Shown: positions 26,950 to 33,841 of the stretch, piece after piece
How the letters are laid out: each line of letters starts with the position of its first letter
Numbering within the stretch: position 1 is the first letter of the stretch
Assembly: GCF_900106035.1 (NCBI RefSeq)
Contig: NZ_FNUC01000003.1
Coordinates: forward strand, 1,977,501-2,041,500
Source: Jiangella alba
Lineage (GTDB): Bacteria; Actinomycetota; Actinomycetes; Jiangellales; Jiangellaceae
Direction of reading: 5' to 3'
DNA length: 64,000 bases
Translations under genes and position numbers: made by a program
The notes under the pieces: model-generated
What the model was told of the DNA's origin: nothing
Databases searched by the model: none
The model's input: the letters and a program-made list of their open reading frames with translations, nothing else

Positions 26950-27002
26950 GTCGTTCGGTACTGTTGCGGATATTCATCGGTTTGCTGATGTAGGGACACC
27001 CC

Positions 27003-27617
27003 ATGTCGCTGCGCCACGCGCTGCTCGCCACCCTCACCGCCCAGCCCATGACCGGGTACGAGCTGATCAAGTACTTCGACGGCAGCATCGCCTACGTCTG
27101 GAGCGCGCCGCACAGCCAGATCTACCCTGAGCTGCGGCGCATGGAGCGCGACGGCCTGATCGACGCCGACGTCGTGCCGCGTGGCGACCGCGCGCAGAAG
27201 CGGGTCTACTCGATCAACGACGCCGGTAGGGCCGAGCTGCGGCGGTGGTCCGGCGAGCTCATCCCGTACCAGTCCGAGCGCGACGCCTACCGGCTCAAGG
27301 CCGCCCACTTCGAGCAGTCCAGCTACGACGCGGCGCGGCGCCAGCTGCACGAGCACATCGGCCACTACGCGCGGGCCCTGCAGGGCTGGCAGCACATGCT
27401 CGACGACCTCGACGCCCGCCGCGTCTCGCTGCTGCGCGAGCGGCTCAGCCGGCGGCCCGAGGCCGAGCACGAGGCGATCGTCGCGTTCCGCAAGTTCGCC
27501 TTCGAGGGCGAGGTGGCGAAGGCGCAGATGGAGATCGACTGGGCGCGCAAGGGGCTGGCCCTGCTGGACGACCTCGAACAGCGCGGCGTCCCCCTGGCCG
27601 GCGACGACAACCCCTAG
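27003..27617 (+). CDS. PadR-family transcriptional regulator
   Basis: A 204-residue regulator with an N-terminal winged helix (LRHALLATLTAQPMTGYELIKY, then SQIYPELRRMERDGLI) and the C-terminal helical Vir_act_alpha_C domain that dimerises PadR proteins. It begins 53 nt after the large Mo subunit gene, with AGGGA before the ATG. PadR proteins commonly repress catabolic or detoxification genes and release DNA on binding a small aromatic. It is the best candidate to bind the paired dyads at 22225 and 23298. Confidence 0.9.
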   Translation: MSLRHALLATLTAQPMTGYELIKYFDGSIAYVWSAPHSQIYPELRRMERDGLIDADVVPRGDRAQKRVYSINDAGRAELRRWSGELIPYQSERDAYRLKAAHFEQSSYDAARRQLHEHIGHYARALQGWQHMLDDLDARRVSLLRERLSRRPEAEHEAIVAFRKFAFEGEVAKAQMEIDWARKGLALLDDLEQRGVPLAGDDNP

Positions 27618-27694
27618 GTCTGCCGCGGGTGATGAGTTGTCGCGCCCGCAGCCGTCACATGTACGAAGGGTCGACGTGACGGAAGGATGGCGCG

Positions 27695-28696
27695 ATGAGT
27701 GTGGATGCGTGGCTGGCGGAACTGGGCGTCGGCGGCCTGGGCGAGGCCGGCGAGGCGGAGTTCTCGGGGCTGGCGCAGCGGCACCGGCGGGAGCTGCACG
27801 TGCACTGCTACCGGATGCTCGGGTCGTTCGAGGACGCCGAGGACACCGTGCAGGAGACGTTCCTCCGTGCGTGGCGGCGGCGCGAGACGTTCGAGGGGCG
27901 GTCGACGCTGCGGGCGTGGCTGTACCGCATCGCCACCAACGCCTGCCTGGACCTGCTCGCCAAGCGCCGCCCCGAGCCCGCGACCGGCGGCGAGGTGCTG
28001 TGGCTGCAGCCCTACCCGGACCGGCTGCTGGACGAGCTGCCCGCGGGTGACGCGGACGAGCCCGAGGCCGTCGCCGTGGCGCGGGAGACGATCGAGCTGG
28101 CGTACCTGGTCGCGGTCCAGCACCTCGCGCCTCGACCGCGGGCCGTGCTGATCCTGCGCGACGTGCTCGGCTGGCCGGCGAAAGACGTCGCGGAGCTGCT
28201 CGGCGACTCCGTCAACTCCGTGAACAGCGCGCTGCAGCGGGCCCGCGCCGGCATGCGCGAGCACCTGCCCGCCGAGCGGCAGGACTGGACCGGCGACGAG
28301 GACGACGCCGGGACGCGCGAGCTGGTGCGCCGCTACACCGACGCCAGTGTCGCCACGGACGTCGACGCGCTGGCCGCGCTGCTGCGCGACGACGTCCGCT
28401 GCTCGATGCCGCCCACGCCGGGCCTGCACATCGGCCGCGACGCCGTGGTGACCAACTGGGTCGACGACGGCTTCGAGCGCATGGAGGGCCTGCGCGCCGT
28501 CTCCACCGCCGTGAACCGCCAGCCCGCCGTCGCCTTCTACCAGTGGCGCGAGGACGCCGGCGCGTACCTCCCCCTGACGATCGACGTCCTGCGCGCCACC
28601 GGCGGGGCGATCACCGAGATCGTCACGTTCCACGCCGACCGGTTCCCGCGGCTCGGGCTGCCGGAGCGCCTGGCCGCGGACGGAGGGACGGCATGA
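27695..28696 (+). CDS. ECF RNA polymerase sigma factor with C-terminal SnoaL-like domain (SigG/TIGR02960-like)
   Basis: A 333-residue sigma-70 family factor. Region 2 is visible as LHVHCYRMLGSFEDAEDTVQ, with the -10 recognition helix (ETFLRAWRRRETF). Region 4 is LAPRPRAVLILRDVLGWPAK. Residues about 210-333 form a SnoaL/NTF2-like domain that in this ECF group modulates activity in place of a separate anti-sigma factor. ATG follows GGAAGGA by 7 nt. The DUF6069-like membrane gene overlaps its stop by 4 nt and is likely its functional partner. Confidence 0.9.
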   Translation: MSVDAWLAELGVGGLGEAGEAEFSGLAQRHRRELHVHCYRMLGSFEDAEDTVQETFLRAWRRRETFEGRSTLRAWLYRIATNACLDLLAKRRPEPATGGEVLWLQPYPDRLLDELPAGDADEPEAVAVARETIELAYLVAVQHLAPRPRAVLILRDVLGWPAKDVAELLGDSVNSVNSALQRARAGMREHLPAERQDWTGDEDDAGTRELVRRYTDASVATDVDALAALLRDDVRCSMPPTPGLHIGRDAVVTNWVDDGFERMEGLRAVSTAVNRQPAVAFYQWREDAGAYLPLTIDVLRATGGAITEIVTFHADRFPRLGLPERLAADGGTA

Positions 28697-29076
28697 GCGG
28701 GCTCGCCGGCACCGGCGCCCTCGCCGCGCTCACGGCGGTGACCGCCACCACCCTCGCCGGTGCGCTGGCCCGGGCCGCCGGCGTCGACTTCGAGGTCTCC
28801 GGCGGCGACACGATCCCGGTGGCCGGGCTCGCCGTGGTGACCGGCGTCTTCTCGGTCGTCGGCGTCGTCATCGCCGCCGCGCTGCTGCGGTGGAGCGCCC
28901 GCCCCGCGCGGCGGTTCGTGTGGACGGCGGTGACGCTGACCGCGATCTCGCTGGTGCCGCCGCTGCTCTTCGGGGCGAACGCCGCCACCACCGTCACCCT
29001 CGTCGGGCTGCACCTCCTCGCCGCGGCGGTGATGATCCCCGCCCTGACGCGGAGCCTGCGCGTCAGGGCCGCCTAG
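28693..29076 (+). CDS. Small four-helix membrane protein (DUF6069-like)
   Basis: A 127-residue hydrophobic protein with about four transmembrane segments (LAALTAVTATTLAGALARAA, VTGVFSVVGVVIAAALL, VTLTAISLVPPLLF, LVGLHLLAAAVMIPAL). This pattern and its coupling to an ECF sigma factor match the DUF6069 family; function unknown. ATG overlaps the sigma stop by 4 nt. Its TAG stop lies exactly in the CTAG where a MITE has inserted, so the gene remains intact. Confidence 0.75.
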   Translation: MSGLAGTGALAALTAVTATTLAGALARAAGVDFEVSGGDTIPVAGLAVVTGVFSVVGVVIAAALLRWSARPARRFVWTAVTLTAISLVPPLLFGANAATTVTLVGLHLLAAAVMIPALTRSLRVRAA

Positions 29077-29361
29077 ATGAATGAGTCCGAATGGGTTCTT
29101 CCCTTCGCTCGGCCGGCCTCGCACGCGACGTTGTGAGATCGCTGCGTGATTGATGTGAGCACGGTGTCGCGTCCACGACCATGACCCCGCGTCGTTTCGG
29201 CAGCGATCTGACATCGATCGAACCGGCTCTGATGTGGGGTGCAGCGCGCCTTGAATAGGGGTGTACTGGCCGGTGAGGGTGAGCGGTGTGGCTCACCGGA
29301 CCGGCCGGACGCCGGCCACAGCCACGTACCCGTCCGGCGAACCCATTCGGACTCACTCATC
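29076..29361. mobile_element. 286-bp MITE with 23-bp terminal inverted repeats, IS630/Tc1-type TA duplication
   Basis: The ends at 29076-29098 (GATGAATGAGTCCG...) and 29339-29361 are inverted repeats of 23 nt with one mismatch. The element is flanked by TA on both sides (29074-29075 and 29362-29363), within a re-formed CTAG at each border, which is the target habit of IS630-family elements. It is too small for a transposase, so it would be mobilised in trans. A perfect internal hairpin GGTGAGC-N6-GCTCACC lies near 29277-29298. Small minus-strand frames that fill it look non-coding. Confidence 0.8.
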
Positions 29362-29365
29362 TAGG

Positions 29366-30481
29366 TGTTCTGACCACGGACGTTAGGTACGGCGGGTCGG
29401 CTGGACCATGACGAAGACCTCCGGGTGAGGTGTGGAGCAACCACGCACCCACGTCTCACCACGGAGGTCTTCGTGTCCCACGCTAACGCCACCCTCGCTC
29501 CAGCCGGACGACTACGTCTGGCTCGGCTCGTCGTCGACAAGCGCTGGTCGTATGCCCGAGCGGCCGAACGGTTCTCAGTCAGCATCACCACTGCGCGTCG
29601 CTGGGCCGACCGCTACCGCGAACTCGGCGAGCCCGGCATGGTCGACCGGTCCTCGCGTCCGCGACGCAGCCCGAACCAGCTGCCCAAGCGCATCGAGCAC
29701 CGGGTCGTGAAGCTGCGGGTGACTCGACGTTGGGGCCCGGCCCGGATCGCCTACCACCTGGGCCTGAACCCCTCGACTGTCCACCAGGTGCTGGTCCGGT
29801 ACCGATGCCCGCGGTTGAAGTGGACCGATCCGGCCACCGGCACCCGGATCAAGACCTCCTCGCGCGACAAGAACCGCTACGAGCACGCCACGCCCGGCGA
29901 CCTGATCCACGTCGACATCAAGAAGCTCGGCCGGATCCCCGACGGCGGCGGCTGGCGGATGTTCGGACGTGGCTCAGAACAAGCCCGACGGGCGAACGCG
30001 GCAGCCGATCACGCGGCCCGCGCCGGCGCATCACCCTCACGCGGCTACGTCTACCTCCACCACGCCGTGGACGACCACTCCCGGCTGGCCTACTCCGAGA
30101 TCCTCACCGACGAACGCAAGGAGACCGCGGCGGCCTTCTGGACGCGCGCCAACGCTCACTTCGCAGCGCACAGCATCACGGTCAAGGCCGTGCTCACCGA
30201 CAACGGCTCCTGCTACCGGTCACGACTGTGGGCCAAGACCCTTGGCAAGAAGATCAAACACCGACGCACCCGCCCGTACCGTCCCCAGACCAACGGCAAG
30301 GTCGAGCGGTTCAACCGGACCCTGCTCGAGGAATGGGCCTACGCCTGCGCCTACCGCTCAGAGGCCGACCGCGCAGCGGCCTACCCGACCTGGCTGCACC
30401 ACTACAATCACCACCGCGGCCACACCAGCCTCAACGGCAAGTCACCCATCGACCGCGTGCCCAACCTCCCCGGTCAGAACA
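29366..30481 (+). mobile_element. Complete IS481-family insertion sequence (1116 bp)
   Basis: Both ends are TGTTCTGACC, a perfect 10-bp terminal inverted repeat (29366-29375 and 30472-30481) of TGT...ACA type. It is flanked by an exact 6-bp duplication TCTAGG (29360-29365 and 30482-30487). This agrees with the NCTAGN target preference known for IS481. One intact DDE transposase occupies most of the length, so the element may still be active. It is inserted at the right border of the MITE. Confidence 0.93.
29411..29474 (+). promoter_or_regulatory. Long hairpin sequestering the transposase ribosome-binding site
   Basis: The arms 29411-29429 (starting ACGAAGACCTCCG) and 29455-29474 are complementary over 19 pairs with a single bulge. 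The right arm contains the GGAGG Shine-Dalgarno (29463-29467) and the first two bases of the GTG start at 29473. RNA read through from outside the element would fold and hide the start, whereas a transcript starting inside the left arm would not. Several insertion sequences limit transposition this way; here it is inferred. Confidence 0.65.
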
Positions 30482-30486
30482 TCTAG
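29473..30486 (+). CDS. IS481-family transposase (DDE integrase fold)
   Basis: A 337-residue transposase: N-terminal helix-turn-helix (YARAAERFSVSITTARRWAD), a second HTH, then an rve-type catalytic core with Asp in DLIHVDIKKLG, Asp in VLTDNGSCYRS and Glu in QTNGKVERFNRTL. The frame begins further upstream (GTG 29425), but GTG 29473 has GGAGG 5 nt before it. The reading frame runs past the end of the element: its last codon and TAG stop (30484-30486) are provided by the duplicated target TCTAGG. Confidence 0.93.
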   Translation: MSHANATLAPAGRLRLARLVVDKRWSYARAAERFSVSITTARRWADRYRELGEPGMVDRSSRPRRSPNQLPKRIEHRVVKLRVTRRWGPARIAYHLGLNPSTVHQVLVRYRCPRLKWTDPATGTRIKTSSRDKNRYEHATPGDLIHVDIKKLGRIPDGGGWRMFGRGSEQARRANAAADHAARAGASPSRGYVYLHHAVDDHSRLAYSEILTDERKETAAAFWTRANAHFAAHSITVKAVLTDNGSCYRSRLWAKTLGKKIKHRRTRPYRPQTNGKVERFNRTLLEEWAYACAYRSEADRAAAYPTWLHHYNHHRGHTSLNGKSPIDRVPNLPGQNI

Positions 30487-31283
30487 GCGATGGCGGTCAG
30501 GGCGCGCGGCCGGGGCGGCCGGTTCAGGAGCCGCTCGGCCCGGAGCCGCATGGACTCGTCGCCGGTGCGGCCGGCCATGGTCCGCAGGGCGCCGGCCGTG
30601 GCGACGGCGCCGTGGGCGCGGGCCGCGGCGTCGTCGGCGGCCAGTTCGAGCAGGAGCGCGGTCGAGCGCCGCATCGCCTGCGCGGCCGACACGCCGGGGA
30701 GGCAGGCGGCGTTGACGTTGGCCAGGCGCAGCACGGTCGCGTGCCGGCCGCGGAGGTGGGCGAGCTCGTGCTCGACGGCCGTGAGCAGTTCCGCCCGGGT
30801 GAGCGCCTCGGCGGCGGCCGACGAGACGAGGACGCGGGCCGGCCGGCCGGGGACGGCGCAGACGAACGCCTCGTGCGAGCGCACGTAGCTGACCTGGACG
30901 CCGTGCCGGTGCTCGACGTCGTAGGTCAGGGCCTGGGCGAGGCCGGTGAGGCTGTGCTGTGTCGCGTGCTCGTCGTGGAGCATCGGCTCGGTGCGGTCGG
31001 CGACCAGCGCGATGACCGCGCCGAGCCCCGCCAGGGCGAGATGGGCGAAGAGGACGAGCACCGTCGGGTCGGACCAGGGCGCGTCCGTCGCGTGCCGGTG
31101 CGACGCGAGCACGACCGCGACGACCAGGCTCGCCGCGCTGGCCAGCAGGCCGGTGCCGAAGAAGGCGTACCAGGCGGCCAGCGCGCAGCGGGGATGGCCG
31201 ATCGACCAGCGGCCGCGGATGACGGCCGGAGCGGTCAGCACGGTGAGCAGCGCGTAGCCGAGGAGCGCGAGGACGATCGACAC
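30483..31283 (-). CDS. M56-family membrane metallopeptidase (BlaR1/MecR1-like, no sensor domain)
   Basis: A 266-residue protein with transmembrane helices in its first 100 residues, one near the centre, and the zinc-protease motif HELAH (VEHELAHLRGRH). It lacks the penicillin-binding sensor domain of BlaR1. It starts with GTG 10 nt after the BlaI-family gene, the classical pairing in which the protease inactivates the repressor. Its stop codon (CTA read on the plus strand, 30483-30485) lies in the right target duplication of the IS481 element, so the coding sequence is intact. Confidence 0.87.
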   Translation of the reverse strand: MSIVLALLGYALLTVLTAPAVIRGRWSIGHPRCALAAWYAFFGTGLLASAASLVVAVVLASHRHATDAPWSDPTVLVLFAHLALAGLGAVIALVADRTEPMLHDEHATQHSLTGLAQALTYDVEHRHGVQVSYVRSHEAFVCAVPGRPARVLVSSAAAEALTRAELLTAVEHELAHLRGRHATVLRLANVNAACLPGVSAAQAMRRSTALLLELAADDAAARAHGAVATAGALRTMAGRTGDESMRLRAERLLNRPPRPRALTAIA

Positions 31284-31293
31284 GGAGCGGGCC

Positions 31294-31680
31294 TCAGTCC
31301 GAACGCCGCCGCGCGCGGCGCGGGGTGAGGGCGTCGCGGAGCAGGTCGACGTCGCGGGCGTCGAGGTTGCCGGCGAACTTCAGCAACGCCGCGGAACGAT
31401 CGGTGGAGGTGGCCAGCTGGCTCAGCATGACGCGGCTGGTGTGCTCGGACTCCGAATGCGCCGCGGTGAAGCGGAACCCGCGGCTGCCCTCGCCCGCGCG
31501 GACGACGTCGCCCTTGGCGCGCAGCCGCTCGAGCGTGGTGAGGATGGTGGTGTAGGCCGGCACCGGCTCGGCGAAGACCTCCTGGATCTCCTTGGCGGTG
31601 AGCGCGACGTCGTTGCTCCAGAGCACGCGCAGGACGTCGAGTTCGAGTTCGCCGCTGGCGCGGCGCCGCTGACCGGCCAT
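31294..31680 (-). CDS. BlaI/MecI/CopY-family transcriptional repressor
   Basis: A 128-residue winged-helix regulator: LELDVLRVLWSNDVALTAKEIQEV, then TILTTLERLRAKGDVVRAGE, and a short C-terminal dimerisation helix. There are no cysteines, so the copper-binding mechanism of CopY is excluded and proteolytic inactivation by the neighbouring M56 peptidase is more likely. The frame continues to 31734, but ATG 31680 is preceded by TAGAGT at 31688-31693 with a 7-nt gap, a leaderless-type promoter. The dyad at 31689-31705 covers that promoter, implying autorepression. Confidence 0.88.
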   Translation of the reverse strand: MAGQRRRASGELELDVLRVLWSNDVALTAKEIQEVFAEPVPAYTTILTTLERLRAKGDVVRAGEGSRGFRFTAAHSESEHTSRVMLSQLATSTDRSAALLKFAGNLDARDVDLLRDALTPRRARRRSD

Positions 31681-31688
31681 GCTGGCCA

Positions 31689-31705
31689 CTCTACTGCTGG
31701 TAGAG
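31689..31705. promoter_or_regulatory. BlaI-type operator 1 (CTCTAC-N5-GTAGAG) over the blaI-like promoter
   Basis: A perfect inverted repeat of 17 bp. It overlaps the minus-strand -10 element TAGAGT that lies 7 nt before the repressor's ATG. The second copy at 31752 has the same 17-bp span and the same CTCTA-N7-TAGAG core. The pairing of one site per divergent promoter supports one regulator acting on both. Confidence 0.75.
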
Positions 31706-31751
31706 ATCCTGCCGGTAGGAGGGGGGCGGTGCACATAGCGGGCGCCGATTT

Positions 31752-31768
31752 CTCTATTTCATGTAGAG
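31752..31768. promoter_or_regulatory. BlaI-type operator 2 (CTCTA-N7-TAGAG) over the copper-operon promoter
   Basis: A perfect dyad with arms extended to TTCTCTA (31750-31756) and TAGAGAA (31764-31770). It lies just upstream of the -10-like TAGCGT (31774-31779), which precedes the GTG at 31787 by 7 nt. A bound repressor would block this leaderless promoter and so the CopD-CtaG and CopA genes. Confidence 0.75.
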
Positions 31769-31786
31769 AACGGTAGCGTGCGGCGC

Positions 31787-33841
31787 GTGCGTCAGCTGAA
31801 CCTGGAGGACCGGCCGGCGACGGCCGCGGCCCCGGACGTCACCGGGCTGCGGCTGTCCCGCCGCCGGGCGCCGCTCGCGGCGGTGGCGGTCCTCGCCGCC
31901 GGTGTCGCCGGCGGGCCGGGCATCGCGGCGGCCGTGGCTCAGGACGCGGCGGTCTACGCGTCGATCCATGTCGACTTCCCGGGGACGGCGGTGCCCGTCA
32001 CGACCGCGGTGGCGCGCCTGGTGGCCGACGTCGCCGCGCTGATCGCCGTCGGCGGGATCGTCGTCGCGCTGTTCCTGCGGCCGCGCCGCGGCGGCGGGCG
32101 GGATCGGCTGTCGCGCGGGCTGACGCTGACGACGGTCCAGGTCGCGGCGCTGGTGTGGCTGTCCGCGGCGGCCGTGTCCGTGCTGGCCGAGGCGGCCGAC
32201 GCCGGGGGAGCGCCGCTGTCCAGCGCGGTGCTGCCGGGACACCTGCCGTACCTGGTGTCGTTCTCCGACCTGCCCAAGGCGTGGATCCTGACCGCCCTGT
32301 GCGCGGCGGTGGTCGCGGCGGGCGCGTTCCTGGCGCGCCGCTGGCCGGGCCTGCTCGTGCCGTTCGGGGCGGGCGTGCTCGGCATGCTGGCCCCGGTGGT
32401 GGTCGGGCAGGTGCTGGTCGGGCCGGACCACGACGTCGGCGTGGACGCCGCGGCGATCCAGGTGGTGCTGGTGGCGGCGACATTCGGGCCGGTGCTGGTG
32501 CTCGGCCTGCGGGCCGCGACGAGCCGGGTGCTGGAACACGAGACGCTGCGCCGGGCCGCGCGGCTGCTGGCCACCGGGCTGCCCCTCGTCCTCGCCACGG
32601 AGCTGGCCGTGACGTGGTTCAAGCTCGCGGGCTCGCCACTGCTCGGGCCGGGCACCGGGCGGCTGGCCGTCGTGCGGCTGGCCGCGGTGGTCGTCGTCGG
32701 CGCCGCGCTGGCGGCGGCCTGGTGGTGGACGAGGCGCGGCGCGCTGACCGGCCGCCGCCTGATGTGGTGCCTCGCGACGGCGGTGGTGGCGGTGGCGGGC
32801 TGGCTCGGCGCCGGCGTCGCCATGACGCGCATCCCGCCGCCGCAGTACTTCGTGCCGACCTCGTACGCGCAGGTGTTCCTCGGGTTCGACGTCGACGCGC
32901 CGCCGTCGGCCGCCGCGCTGGTCACGGCCTGGCGGCCGAACGTCCTGTTCGCCGTCCTCGCCGCCGTGGCCGTCCTGATCTACCTGCTGGCGGTGCGGCG
33001 GCTGCGCCGGCGCGGCGACCTCTGGCCGGTGGGACGGACCGCCGCGTGGACGGCCGGCTGGCTGGTCGTGGTGGTGGTGACGTCGTCCGGGCTGGGCCGC
33101 TACTCCGGTCCGTCGTTCAGCGTGCACATGGGCGTGCACATGGCGTTGAACATGCTCGCGCCGGTGCTCCTGGCGATGGGCGGTGTGACGACGCTGCTGC
33201 TGCGCGCGGCCCGCCCGGCCGGCCCGCGGGCGGCCGCCGGCCCGCACGAGTGGCTGACGGCGCTGCTCGGATCAGGGCTGCTGCGGCTCGCGTACCACCC
33301 GTTGCTGGTGTTCGTGGTCTTCATCGGCTCGTACTACGGCCTCTACCTGACCGGGCTGTTCGGCGACGCGATGCGGTTCCACTGGGCGCACCAGCTGATG
33401 AACCTGCACTTCGTGGTGGTCGGCTACCTGTTCTTCAGCCTGGTGGTCGGCGTCGACCGGCCGCCGCGGCCGCTGCCGCACCTGGGCCGGCTCGGCTTCG
33501 TGCTGGCCGCCATGCCGTTCCACGCCTTCTTCGGCGTCATCCTCATGAACAGCGACACCGTCATCGCCGAGGAGTACTACCGCCTGCTCGACCTCCCGTG
33601 GATCGGCGACCTCGACGGCGTGCAGCGGACCGGGGGCGGCATCGCCTGGGCCGGCGGGGAGATCCCGCTGCTGCTGGTGATGTCGGCGCTGGGCCTGCAG
33701 TGGGCGCGCTCGGACGAACGCGAGGCGCGCCGCCGGGACCGTCACTTCGACAGCGGGCTCGACGACGACTTCGACTCCTACAACGAGATGCTGCGCCGGC
33801 TCGGCGAACGGGCCGCGCGCGACGGGAAGGCGCACCCGTGA
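31787..33841 (+). CDS. Fused CopD-like copper-resistance / CtaG-like cytochrome oxidase assembly membrane protein
   Basis: A polytopic membrane protein of 684 residues with more than a dozen hydrophobic segments. The N-terminal half (to about 350) resembles CopD/YcnJ copper-import domains. The C-terminal part, from about 420 (GRYSGPSFSVHMGVHMALNM, FHWAHQLMNLHFVVVGYLFF, HAFFGVILMNS), is a Caa3_CtaG domain with several conserved His residues for copper handling. GTG 31778 and GTG 31787 are both possible; I chose 31787 for its leaderless -10 spacing. Its end overlaps the CopA gene by GTGA, linking copper uptake/delivery to export. Confidence 0.88.
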   Translation: MRQLNLEDRPATAAAPDVTGLRLSRRRAPLAAVAVLAAGVAGGPGIAAAVAQDAAVYASIHVDFPGTAVPVTTAVARLVADVAALIAVGGIVVALFLRPRRGGGRDRLSRGLTLTTVQVAALVWLSAAAVSVLAEAADAGGAPLSSAVLPGHLPYLVSFSDLPKAWILTALCAAVVAAGAFLARRWPGLLVPFGAGVLGMLAPVVVGQVLVGPDHDVGVDAAAIQVVLVAATFGPVLVLGLRAATSRVLEHETLRRAARLLATGLPLVLATELAVTWFKLAGSPLLGPGTGRLAVVRLAAVVVVGAALAAAWWWTRRGALTGRRLMWCLATAVVAVAGWLGAGVAMTRIPPPQYFVPTSYAQVFLGFDVDAPPSAAALVTAWRPNVLFAVLAAVAVLIYLLAVRRLRRRGDLWPVGRTAAWTAGWLVVVVVTSSGLGRYSGPSFSVHMGVHMALNMLAPVLLAMGGVTTLLLRAARPAGPRAAAGPHEWLTALLGSGLLRLAYHPLLVFVVFIGSYYGLYLTGLFGDAMRFHWAHQLMNLHFVVVGYLFFSLVVGVDRPPRPLPHLGRLGFVLAAMPFHAFFGVILMNSDTVIAEEYYRLLDLPWIGDLDGVQRTGGGIAWAGGEIPLLLVMSALGLQWARSDEREARRRDRHFDSGLDDDFDSYNEMLRRLGERAARDGKAHP

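Noticed and set aside
26975-26990. CATC-N8-GATG dyad in front of the PadR gene as a third operator
   Set aside because: It has the right geometry but its half-sites do not match ACGTAT/ATACAT of the other two sites, so it was not called.
29073-29360. Small minus-strand frames of about 95 residues inside the MITE
   Set aside because: They run across the terminal repeats, have no Shine-Dalgarno and no recognisable motif; they are a by-product of the element sequence.
31294-31680. CopY-type copper-sensing repressor
   Set aside because: The protein has no cysteine, so the CxCxxxxCxC metal site of CopY cannot exist; BlaI-type proteolytic control fits better.
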